Shown in pieces: positions 8,902 to 17,182 of a stretch of 64,000 bases of DNA. The notes under the pieces were generated by a model that worked only from the letters and a program-made list of their open reading frames with translations, searched no databases and had not been told where the DNA came from. The position numbers and the translations under genes are program-made. The stretch lies in assembly GCA_964605665.1 (NCBI GenBank), contig CAZSDP010000017.1, positions 1-64,000 on the forward strand, given 5' to 3'. Within the stretch, counting starts at the first letter, position 1. The number at the start of each line of letters is the position of its first letter. The stretch is from CAZSDP01 sp964605665 (GTDB taxonomy: Bacteria > Planctomycetota > UBA8108 > UBA1146).

Positions 8902-10272
8902 CTAAGATTCTGAAGCGACTTTCGAAAAAGCGATATCGAGGACCGCAAGAGCAAATTCCACGTCCTCTTTGGTGATGCACATCGGAGGCTTGATGCGAAG
9001 CACATTGCCATCGAGTCCACCTTTTCCAACCAAAAGGTCATGCTCACGGCAGATTTGCAGAACGCGAACCGTTTCCGCTTTCGCAGGCTGGCGAGTCTCG
9101 CGATCGGTGACGAGCTCGACTCCGAGCATCAATCCCATTCCTCGAACGTCTCCGATGATGTCGTGGCGAGTTGCGAGATCTTCGAGACCTCGTTTGAACT
9201 GCCCGCCCACAACCCGGCAATTCTCCTGCAGTCCTTCCTCCTCGATGACTTCAAGAACAGCTTGAGCTGCCGCCATGCAGACCGGATTGCCGCCGTAAGT
9301 ATTGAAGTGAACCCTTTGAGCGAGAACTTCCGCAATCTCCCGACGAGTGGTGAGTCCGCCGAGGGGAACTCCATTTCCGATCCCTTTCGCCATCGTGACG
9401 AGATCGGGAACTACTCCAAAGTTCTCAAACCCCCAGTAAGAATCTCCGGTGCGCCCAAACCCCGTTTGGACTTCGTCGGAGATGCAGATTCCGCCGTAGG
9501 AACGAATCACCTCATAAACTTCGCTGAGGTAGTTCGAGGCGGCGGAGGTGACCCCACCCACCCCTTGAATCGGCTCTGCGATGAATGCAGCGACCTTTCC
9601 CGGAGTTCCGTAACGGATCAGGTCTTCGATCTCGGCTGCACAAGCACTCGCGAGTTCTTCAGGCGAGGCCGCTTTGGGATTCCGGTAGGGATCGGGACAA
9701 CTGACGTGGTGAACGCCGTGGCCCTGAGGAAGGGGATACTTCCAGGTGTGATGCGATGTTAAACCGACCGCGAATGGAGAAGCACCGTGATACGCATTCT
9801 TCAGTGCGATCACGTCGTAGTTGCCGGTGTAGAGCCGTGCCATGGTAATCGCGAGGTCGTTTGCTTCGCTCCCTGAATTGACGAAGTAGCTGACGTCGAG
9901 ATCTGCCGGCATTTTGGCGGCGAGCTGTTTTGCATATTCACCCACCTGCGGATTCAAGTAGATCGTGGTGGTGTGCTGAATCCGTTCGCTCTGCTCCTGG
10001 ATCGCTTTGAGCACCTTCGGGTGACAGTGACCACAGGAAACGGTGACGATCCCCGCGAAGAGATCGAGGTATCTGCGGCCAGTTTCATCGAAGAGATATT
10101 GCCCCTTCCCTTCCACGACCATGAACGGATCTGGATAGATCGTGAAGAGCGCAGGGTTCAAGTATGCCATTCGAGTCTGCTCGACCTCTGAGATCGACGG
10201 TCCCGAGTACGGCATCGGTTGGTAGTCACAGGGCGGCAGTTGAGGGCGGGCCGCCGCTTCAGAATCCGGCAT
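8902..10272 (-). CDS. Class III aminotransferase (beta-alanine / 3-aminoisobutyrate type, AGXT2-like)
   Basis: This PLP-dependent class III aminotransferase has 456 residues. The cofactor lysine is Lys296 in TMAKGIGNG and the PLP-contacting aspartate is Asp266 in SDEVQTGFGRTG. The overall pattern, including SGSEANDLAITMAR and NTYGGNPVC, resembles the AGXT2/3-aminoisobutyrate:pyruvate aminotransferase group. The expected role is to turn beta-alanine and beta-aminoisobutyrate into malonate and methylmalonate semialdehyde for the downstream dehydrogenase. The start ATG shares a base with the permease stop (TGATG), so the two are coupled. The exact amino acceptor (pyruvate, glyoxylate or 2-oxoglutarate) cannot be read. 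Confidence 0.88.
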   Translation of the reverse strand: MPDSEAAARPQLPPCDYQPMPYSGPSISEVEQTRMAYLNPALFTIYPDPFMVVEGKGQYLFDETGRRYLDLFAGIVTVSCGHCHPKVLKAIQEQSERIQHTTTIYLNPQVGEYAKQLAAKMPADLDVSYFVNSGSEANDLAITMARLYTGNYDVIALKNAYHGASPFAVGLTSHHTWKYPLPQGHGVHHVSCPDPYRNPKAASPEELASACAAEIEDLIRYGTPGKVAAFIAEPIQGVGGVTSAASNYLSEVYEVIRSYGGICISDEVQTGFGRTGDSYWGFENFGVVPDLVTMAKGIGNGVPLGGLTTRREIAEVLAQRVHFNTYGGNPVCMAAAQAVLEVIEEEGLQENCRVVGGQFKRGLEDLATRHDIIGDVRGMGLMLGVELVTDRETRQPAKAETVRVLQICREHDLLVGKGGLDGNVLRIKPPMCITKEDVEFALAVLDIAFSKVASES

Positions 10273-11795
10273 CAGGGAGCTCTTTCTTCAGTGGGCAGAG
10301 AATCTTCTCTCGTCGATTCGGTAATGACATGGTCTGACGTCAGTTGACTGAGAAGAAGATGCGTCATTCCTGCGAGGAACAGACTGATGAACCATGCGTA
10401 ATCGTAAATGTCCGTAAAGAATGAAGGAACCTTGATTTCACCACCGGTTGCTTGAGCGAGGAAGCCGGGGATGTTGGGTGCGATCCCCACTGCCATGGCG
10501 ACAAGGGCTCGCCAGTTCCAACCGCCTGAGCCGTAAGAGTACTGACCATCTACAGAGTAGAGTTCGGATGGAATCAACTTTCTGCGTTTGATGAAGTAAT
10601 AATCGAAGAGCATCACTCCGGCGATGGCGCCCAAGAGTGAGCTGTAGCCGATGAGCCAAGTGAAGATGTACTGATCGAGATCACTGAGGAGACGCCACGG
10701 CATGATCACAATTCCGATCGCTCCGGTGATCAGGCCGCCAGTCTTGAAGCTGATGCGTCGAGGTGACAAGTTGGAGAAGTCGTTCGCAGGCGAAACCACA
10801 TTGGCCGCGATATTGGTGGAGAGCGTTGCAACGGTCAGCGCGAGGAGAGCGATCACCACCACGACCGGGTGTTCAAAGCGACCCAAGAGAGTGACAGGGT
10901 CCCAGATTGCTTCTCCGAAGATCACCACGGTGGCGCACGTGACCGCAATACCGATGAAACAGTAGAACGTCATCGAGAACGGTAGGCCGATCAACTGTCC
11001 TAGCATCTGGTCTTTTTGTGATCGCGCGTATCGTGTGAAGTCCGGAATGTTGAGTGATAACGTGGCCCAGAATCCGACCATGGCAGTGAGGCTCGGCCAG
11101 AAGACCTTCCAGAAATCAAACTCCGTGGCCTGGTCACCTCGGACTTGAGCCACCGTTTCCTCAGAGAGAATCGTAGCGAGTCCACCACCTTCGGAAATCG
11201 CCCAGATCAGCAAGCCGAGTCCGATCAGTAGGAGAAATGGGGCTGAGAGCGATTCCAATCGGCGGATGCTCTCGATCCCCTTCACGATGATCACAATGTT
11301 GATCAACCAGAAGAGAAGGAAGCAACCGAGCTGTCCGAGCGACAGTCCAAGGAACGCGATATGGTCCGCCTCGGTGGCTGGCTCAAAACCGATCAACACC
11401 GCAAGAAGACTGTAGATGGCGGATCCACCGATCCACGTTTGAATGCCAAACCACCCACAGGCGACCAGTGCGCGCATCAGTGCGGGAATGTTTGCTCCCT
11501 TGGTTCCGAAGGAGGCTCTCAACAACACCGGAAAGGGAATGCCGTAGCGGGTTCCCGCGTGGGCGTTCAGCATCATCGGAATCAGAACCACGAAGTTGCC
11601 GAGGGTGATCGTCGCTAGCGCTTGACCCCAAGACATGCCGCTCGAGATCAGCCCCCCCGCGAGCATGTAGGTGGGGATGCAAACCGCCATGCCGATCCAA
11701 AGGGCTGCGATGTTCCATGTTCCCCAGGTACGGCGCTCAAGGCTGACTGGGGCGAGGTCTTCGTTGTAGAGCTGGGACTGTTCGATTTGCGTCAA
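10272..11795 (-). CDS. NCS1-family nucleobase:cation symporter
   Basis: The 507-residue, about 12-helix permease belongs to the nucleobase:cation symporter-1 family (relatives of Mhp1 and uracil/allantoin permeases). Family-type segments include WIGMAVCIPTYMLAGGLI early on, GIPFPVLLRASFGTKGANIP, and a later NIPDFTRYARS. Position inside the pyrimidine operon makes uracil/thymine or dihydropyrimidine uptake the likely job. The start is a TTG at 11795 with GGAG about eight bases upstream; no ATG is available nearby. It follows the ureidopropionase gene after 76 bases. Confidence 0.88.
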   Translation of the reverse strand: MTQIEQSQLYNEDLAPVSLERRTWGTWNIAALWIGMAVCIPTYMLAGGLISSGMSWGQALATITLGNFVVLIPMMLNAHAGTRYGIPFPVLLRASFGTKGANIPALMRALVACGWFGIQTWIGGSAIYSLLAVLIGFEPATEADHIAFLGLSLGQLGCFLLFWLINIVIIVKGIESIRRLESLSAPFLLLIGLGLLIWAISEGGGLATILSEETVAQVRGDQATEFDFWKVFWPSLTAMVGFWATLSLNIPDFTRYARSQKDQMLGQLIGLPFSMTFYCFIGIAVTCATVVIFGEAIWDPVTLLGRFEHPVVVVIALLALTVATLSTNIAANVVSPANDFSNLSPRRISFKTGGLITGAIGIVIMPWRLLSDLDQYIFTWLIGYSSLLGAIAGVMLFDYYFIKRRKLIPSELYSVDGQYSYGSGGWNWRALVAMAVGIAPNIPGFLAQATGGEIKVPSFFTDIYDYAWFISLFLAGMTHLLLSQLTSDHVITESTREDSLPTEERAP

Positions 11796-11871
11796 GTCTG
11801 ATCTCCGTTCGGTGAGACTTCACCAAGGTCGATTCAGCGACTACAGCGACACTGGTTGATCGCAGTGGTTC

Positions 11872-12741
11872 TCAAGGAGCGACAGTCTCTTGGTAGGTTT
11901 CTGGTCTCCGATCGCGGTAGAACTGCCAGACATTCCTCACTTCACGGATCAGATCGAAATCGAGGTCCGAGGTGACAATCGCATCTTCGGTACGCGGGCC
12001 CTCGACGAGAATTTGGCCGCGCGGATTGGCGAAGTACGACGTCCCATAGAATTCACCGATGTTCCAGGGAGCTTCTGAGGCTGGACGATTGATGGCGCCG
12101 ACGTAGTAGATGTTGGCGCAAGCAGCAGCAGGCTGTTCGAGCTTCCACAAGTACTCACTGAGCCCAGCCACGGTCGCAGAGGGATTGAACACGATTTCGG
12201 CACCGTTGAGACCGAGTTCCCGCCACCCTTCAGGGAAGTGGCGGTCATAGCAGATGTAAACTCCGACGCGTCCCACGGCAGTGTCGAAGACGGGGTAACC
12301 GAGATTGCCGGGGCGGAAGTAGAACTTCTCCCAAAACCCTGGTTCGCAATGAGGGATGTGATTCTTGCGATACTTCCCGAGGTATCGGCCGTCTGCATCG
12401 ATCACCGCGGCGGTGTTGTAGTAGATCCCGGTGCCATCTTCCTCGTAGATCGGAATGACCATCACCATGCTGTGCTTCGCCGCCAGCTCTTGCATCAGCT
12501 TTGTGGTCGGACCCTCCGGGATCTTCTCCGTCAGTTCGTACCACTTCGTGTTTTGCTCGGCTGCGAAATACGGGCCGTTGAAGAGCTCTTGTAAACAGAG
12601 CACTTGAACCCCTTTGTCCGCGGCGTCCGCAATCAGCGAGACATGTTTCTCGACCATCGCATCTCGGATGGCGGCGACCGGCTCACCAGCATCGATACAG
12701 AGCTGGGCCTGGATCAAGCCACCGCGGACGATTCGGCTCAT
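11872..12741 (-). CDS. Beta-ureidopropionase / N-carbamoyl amidohydrolase (nitrilase family)
   Basis: This carbon-nitrogen hydrolase removes the carbamoyl group from N-carbamoyl-beta-alanine or N-carbamoyl-beta-aminoisobutyrate, giving the beta-amino acid, CO2 and ammonia. The nitrilase triad is clear: Glu52 in CLQELFNGPYF, Lys126 in KYRKNHIP and Cys164 in YICYDRHFPEGW. I use the ATG at 12741 (MSRIVRGGL), which has GGGAG six bases upstream, not the ATG nine codons earlier. The gene leads the operon, so the promoter should lie in the 450-base region upstream. Assignment to ureidopropionase rather than another carbamoylase rests partly on the neighbours. Confidence 0.9.
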   Translation of the reverse strand: MSRIVRGGLIQAQLCIDAGEPVAAIRDAMVEKHVSLIADAADKGVQVLCLQELFNGPYFAAEQNTKWYELTEKIPEGPTTKLMQELAAKHSMVMVIPIYEEDGTGIYYNTAAVIDADGRYLGKYRKNHIPHCEPGFWEKFYFRPGNLGYPVFDTAVGRVGVYICYDRHFPEGWRELGLNGAEIVFNPSATVAGLSEYLWKLEQPAAACANIYYVGAINRPASEAPWNIGEFYGTSYFANPRGQILVEGPRTEDAIVTSDLDFDLIREVRNVWQFYRDRRPETYQETVAP

Positions 12742-13192
12742 CGAAGCTCCCTTCTTTTGTTCGGGCATGACGACTGACTTCGGTGAAGACCGATGCAGGC
12801 GAACGACTTCAGAGGTTCAACAGCCTCGAAGTGTAAGTCCGAACAGATTTTATGAGAAGCAGGATAGAGAGCGTGGAGTGACGATTCAAGATAAGGGAGT
12901 GGGTCCAGATCGTCTCTGCGGCACTTTATTTCGAAGGGAAGCTGGAAGACCGATCATCGACGAGAGTCATCGGGCCTGAGAACGATGGGCGGGTCGTCCT
13001 TCGAGTTTAGGCGGTGAGCAGGCGCGAGCAAAAAGGGTTGGGCGGAAGCCAGACTCGACTTCCGCCCATTTTGGAGTAGGTCCACGGATGATGTTCTCGC
13101 GTCATTTGGCTGGTGAAGCGACGAGGGAAAACAGCGGAATCGAACTCGTTTTCCCACCCGCTCCTCCGCGAAAAGACACCGAGACGCTTCTG
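12742..13192. other. Intergenic region: pyrimidine operon promoter side and cytochrome gene 3' end
   Basis: The 450 bases separate two minus-strand genes. The left part must hold the promoter and any operator for the pyrimidine operon, but I could not single out a clear -35/-10 pair or a known operator. The right part contains the hairpin listed separately at 13031-13068. No gene was seen. Confidence 0.4.
13031..13068 (-). terminator. Rho-independent terminator of the propeller/cytochrome gene
   Basis: There is a 10-bp perfect stem (TGGGCGGAAG at 13039-13048 with CTTCCGCCCA at 13059-13068) and a 10-base loop. Read on the minus strand the stem is followed by ACCC and then five Ts (13031-13038 region), about 125 bases after the stop of the gene at 13193. 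A short TTTT also follows on the plus strand, so it may stop transcription both ways. Confidence 0.7.
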
Positions 13193-16100
13193 TCAGGGAG
13201 CACTGATTTCGGTGCAACTCGGACCCTCAGGCCAGTGCCCCGGGAAAGTGAGATTGTCAGGAGGATTGCCGCTGCAATCAGAGACCACCAAGACCATCGG
13301 GACGTCGAAGCGGACACGATCTCCGGTGATCTGTTGTCCCGGAGCAGTCGTGAAGGTGTAGATCGCTTGCCCCAGATTGTTGGTTGCTTGGGCCATCGGA
13401 ATCGTGGTGAAGGCACCATTCGAATCGTAGATAGCGAAGCGGCCGGGAATGCAATGCCCTGGCCCAACTGGATTTCCAGGGCCACCGTCGATCAGCTGTA
13501 CCACTGCGGTGTACGTGAATGTGCCATTCGGATTGTTCACTCCTGTGAGGAGAATTGATGAGACCCGTCGACTATCGACATTGTGTTCGTCGCGATCGGT
13601 CTGCGGAAGACTCGGGAGTACTAAGCTCGCTGCAGTGGACGCGACAAGGCCACCTTGTCCTTGCGTGATGATGTTGAAGTCATAGGTCGTGTCATCGAGT
13701 AATCCCATCAGCCCTTGTGAAGGTTGCGGCCTCAAGAAAGCGGTGTGCTTGCGCTTCCACAGATTTGAGTTATTTGCCGAGAGAACGGGCAGTATTGGAT
13801 CTCCGCTGAAGAAACCGAGGGCACTGGTATCCCCGAACTCGATTCTGGAAGGGGACCACGAGTCGGTCATGTATTGGATCTTCACGTTATTGGTGTTCTG
13901 GAAGATCACCTGGACGCTTCCGGGAACCACCTGTGGAGCTTGGAGTGGGAGTACGTTCACATTGGGGTCATTCGGGGTGACGTCGAAACCATCCCACAGT
14001 CCGTCACCATCGGTATCGGGATCGCGGGGGTTCAGCCCTTGTGCGATTTCGTCTCCATCTCGAACGCCATCTCGATCACGGTCCAAAGCGAGGCGTTCCC
14101 CTGACCACACGGGCACGCCATAGAAGTAAAGATCTGCCTCTCCCGCCATCGCTTTGGCTCTCAATTGACTGAGGGTAAAGGTGCCGAGAGAGGAGGTGTC
14201 GGCTTGGAAGTTGTCGTTGGCCGTGTCGTACAGAAGGCCGACCTCGATCCAGTTGCCATTCTCTAGCATCCGTCCGCTGGCTACGAGGTCCCCATTTCCG
14301 ACGATCGCTTGGGGGATCATGTAATTGCTGATCCTCGAGATTCCGGTGGAGGTGATGTTCAGCGGTCTCGAATAGGACGTCATCGGCGCGAGGCCGCTAT
14401 CCATCTCGAGGATGAACTGAGTGAGGGCACCGTTATTCTTGGTTGGAAACAGGAGCCGGTTGAACTGTGAAGTGTCATTGATCACGCCTTCATGGGCGGA
14501 ACCAAAGCCCATCGTGGGAGCCAGTGGAAATTCTGTGACCGGATTTGGATTGAGATCATCGGTGTTTGCGATGTCCGATTCTTTTGACCAGATCCCCACG
14601 AGGTGGGTGGTCTCCATCGTAAAGCCACTAGGTGATCCCAAAATTCCCTCGGTGATGGAGCAATCGGTGCCCAACGGGAATTGGTGACACTGATTGCACC
14701 GATATGGACTGGTGTACTCTTCGAATCCGGTCAATCCACGAGGACTAAAAGATCGATTCATCTGCTGGAGGGGGTTCGGAGGGAAGTTCTGGCTGAAGAA
14801 GTAGCTCTTCAGATTGTCCATCTCAGCTTGAGAGATAAGAGAGCCCTTGAGCAGATCTACGAACGCACCATTGAAGCTTTCGATGTCCGCTTGTTCCCCG
14901 CGCCAATGGTAGGGCGCACTTCCCCACAAGTTGCGGAGATCTTGGGTAACCATGACTCCCTTGTGGTCCTTGAATTCGGTGGCAGGCCCCGGATCTTCGT
15001 CGAAGAACTTCGAGAGATTCCAAGCGATGCCGTCTTTTCGCCCCTCGGGGTGACAAGAGGCGCAGTTGGTTGCCATGTTTCCAGAGTTGGGAGTGTTGAA
15101 GAGTCTGCGACCCTCTTTTACGTCGTCGAAGGTTGGATCGAAGAGAGCGACAGTCGTGATGGGAGTACTGGGAGGACTCGTGAGACTTGAGATATCGAAA
15201 GACTGAACGGTCCCCTCGATACGGCAGTAAGTGTAAAGCCGGTCTTGAGAGCTTGAGACTGCCACCCCAGCAGGTCCGTCATCGGTGTCGATCGTTCCGA
15301 AATAGAGACCGCTGGCGAAGTACACCCCCACGTTCGAAGACCCGTAGCCGGCCACGTAGACCCGACGATTTGTGTCAGTTGCGAGATCGATCGGCATCAC
15401 GACGTTGTCTTGGGCAGACCCGAGCAGTTCCGTCGGCAAGAAGAATGAGAAGCCTTGAGGAGCTTGCGATCGGAATCCTGCAACTCCGTTCGTCACGACG
15501 GCACCATTTGGAAATGCGCCTTCTCCCGTGTGTTGTGCGTTGTGGCTCTTGAATGCGCCGATTGCCAGCACGCGCGCCTCTCTGACAGCGGCCATTCCGA
15601 AGCCAACTGAAAAGAGCCCGCGAACCATGTTGACTTGCCCCGTGACGAGATTGACTTGGGCCACATCGAAGTCTGGCAGAGAGCGATCGGGAAATTGAGA
15701 GTCGTCGGAGAGGTCGATGATGGAGACGTCATCTGGACCCAAGAGTGAGCGCGACGTCGGAACAGCAGGATCGACACTTTGAGAGGTGGTGGATTCGTTT
15801 CCAGAAAGGTGAGAGGAGACCCAGATGTGTCCCTCGAACTGGACCACCGAGCGAGGTTCATTGAGGTGAACAAAGCGACCATTGTGGAGTGCTTGTAGTT
15901 CGATAACCTCGATGACTGATTTGCTGTTGGTGTCGATGACCAAGAGGGCGTTGGTTTGCTTTGCTGCGACATAAGCGCGATCACCAACGCCGATCAAATT
16001 CCCTTTGGAGTCGAGAAAGCTCTCGTGATTGAAGTCTATTCCAGCAGGTGTACTCGCATGTCCCGGCCCCACCTTGCCATTGGAGATATTTGGGCGGATC

Positions 16101-16627
16101 ACGTGAGATATGGCGAAGTCGCCTCTTCGGATCACCAACGTGGCGGTCTGGTGACTGGTGGTCACCCAAAATTCTCCTGTATCTTGGAACTGACCCGGCC
16201 GCTCAACGATCGAACAGATCCCTTGGCCCACCCGTGTTTCAGCAAGGAAATTGAGATCGGCGTCGAAGAACACCACACGGCCATCGACATCGTTGGCGAC
16301 CGCGACGATCTCCCCGTCTTCGGTCACCATGATCGGTTTGACCTGTTGTGTCTCGAGGTTGACGATCTCTCCTCGAATTTGGTCGTAGGCGTAAGGTGGA
16401 GTGGTGAAGTCGGAGAATTGATTGAAGCTTGGGATCGGTTCGAACCGCCTCGGTGGGACTCCGGGGACTCCTCCACCGGGAGTCGTGATTTGAGCCGAGA
16501 GTTCCATTCCGATGCAGGAGATGAGGACACAGCTGGCGATCAGACGGCACAGGAAAATTCGAGACGAGTGGCTTCCGTATCGAAGCGGCGGTTCGCACGT
16601 CAGTATTCGGTCATCGGCAAAGTCCAT
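13193..16627 (-). CDS. Exported beta-propeller / cytochrome c protein with Ca-binding repeats
   Basis: The product has 1144 residues and a signal peptide (hydrophobic CRLIASCVLISCIGMELSAQ). The first 500 or so residues look like a YVTN/YncE-type beta-propeller (repeated segments such as VYVAGYGSSNVGVYF and RLYTYCRIEGTVQSFDI). Two haem-binding sites follow, CASCH (522-526) and CNQCH (644-648), in a region like cytochrome peroxidase/MauG-type di-haem proteins. Aspartate-rich calcium loops of thrombospondin type 3 kind lie at about 849-880 (DTDGDGLWDGFD), then a C-terminal beta-rich part. I start at the ATG at 16627, which has GGGAGG about seven bases upstream; an ATG six codons earlier is the alternative. 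The substrate is unknown. It is divergent from another secreted protein gene. Confidence 0.75.
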   Translation of the reverse strand: MDFADDRILTCEPPLRYGSHSSRIFLCRLIASCVLISCIGMELSAQITTPGGGVPGVPPRRFEPIPSFNQFSDFTTPPYAYDQIRGEIVNLETQQVKPIMVTEDGEIVAVANDVDGRVVFFDADLNFLAETRVGQGICSIVERPGQFQDTGEFWVTTSHQTATLVIRRGDFAISHVIRPNISNGKVGPGHASTPAGIDFNHESFLDSKGNLIGVGDRAYVAAKQTNALLVIDTNSKSVIEVIELQALHNGRFVHLNEPRSVVQFEGHIWVSSHLSGNESTTSQSVDPAVPTSRSLLGPDDVSIIDLSDDSQFPDRSLPDFDVAQVNLVTGQVNMVRGLFSVGFGMAAVREARVLAIGAFKSHNAQHTGEGAFPNGAVVTNGVAGFRSQAPQGFSFFLPTELLGSAQDNVVMPIDLATDTNRRVYVAGYGSSNVGVYFASGLYFGTIDTDDGPAGVAVSSSQDRLYTYCRIEGTVQSFDISSLTSPPSTPITTVALFDPTFDDVKEGRRLFNTPNSGNMATNCASCHPEGRKDGIAWNLSKFFDEDPGPATEFKDHKGVMVTQDLRNLWGSAPYHWRGEQADIESFNGAFVDLLKGSLISQAEMDNLKSYFFSQNFPPNPLQQMNRSFSPRGLTGFEEYTSPYRCNQCHQFPLGTDCSITEGILGSPSGFTMETTHLVGIWSKESDIANTDDLNPNPVTEFPLAPTMGFGSAHEGVINDTSQFNRLLFPTKNNGALTQFILEMDSGLAPMTSYSRPLNITSTGISRISNYMIPQAIVGNGDLVASGRMLENGNWIEVGLLYDTANDNFQADTSSLGTFTLSQLRAKAMAGEADLYFYGVPVWSGERLALDRDRDGVRDGDEIAQGLNPRDPDTDGDGLWDGFDVTPNDPNVNVLPLQAPQVVPGSVQVIFQNTNNVKIQYMTDSWSPSRIEFGDTSALGFFSGDPILPVLSANNSNLWKRKHTAFLRPQPSQGLMGLLDDTTYDFNIITQGQGGLVASTAASLVLPSLPQTDRDEHNVDSRRVSSILLTGVNNPNGTFTYTAVVQLIDGGPGNPVGPGHCIPGRFAIYDSNGAFTTIPMAQATNNLGQAIYTFTTAPGQQITGDRVRFDVPMVLVVSDCSGNPPDNLTFPGHWPEGPSCTEISAP

Positions 16628-17182
16628 CGAGCCCTCCCTCTTCATGGTTCAGAACCGAGTCGTAGAGCCCGCGTCAGTTGCCTCGTTCGTCGCGGTAACG
16701 ACCCACGGTAGTCCCGGTCAACGGAACAGATCGGTGAGCTGACCGGGGGACACACAGTCGACTCGGCATCCGCCGAAGTCGTTCAGTTCCTACTCCGGCC
16801 TATCGGTGTCGGAGAGAGGCTGTGGGGTTTCGAAAACCTGAGATTTCCTAGAAAAGCCCCCAAACAAGCCGATTCTCGACCAACTATCCCGAGGGGGGGG
16901 CTGCTGGGGTGGCAGGACAAATATCGAGAAGTGACCGATGTTCTGGGGTAAACTGTACGGGCTTGAAGAACATGAAACTTTGAACGACTCCCGAAACGCT
17001 ACCCCGATACCGACGTGCGAATGCCGACGGTCGGACAGCTCCCGAGGTCTTTTTTGGGGTGGGTTTTGTGAGGGCTGTTCTCGAGACAGAGCTTACGGTT
17101 CGCGGCTCCTATGCCGCAGAGCCGGGCTTTGAATAGACGCCACCCCGCCGGGTTCTATCGAGACCGATCGGAAGGGATAGCT
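16628..17182. other. Divergent intergenic region between two secreted-protein genes
   Basis: The 555 bases should hold the back-to-back promoters of the propeller/cytochrome gene (minus) and the FG-GAP-like gene (plus). It contains a run of G residues near 16892-16899 (GAGGGGGGGGCT) that pairs imperfectly with AGCCCCC near 16854. I saw no coding sequence with a ribosome site and no known operator. Confidence 0.4.

Noticed and set aside
16628..17182. Small plus-strand frame at 16938-17132 (64 codons)
   Set aside because: It precedes the FG-GAP gene without a ribosome site and looks like Cys/Arg-rich noise; the region is treated as a promoter.
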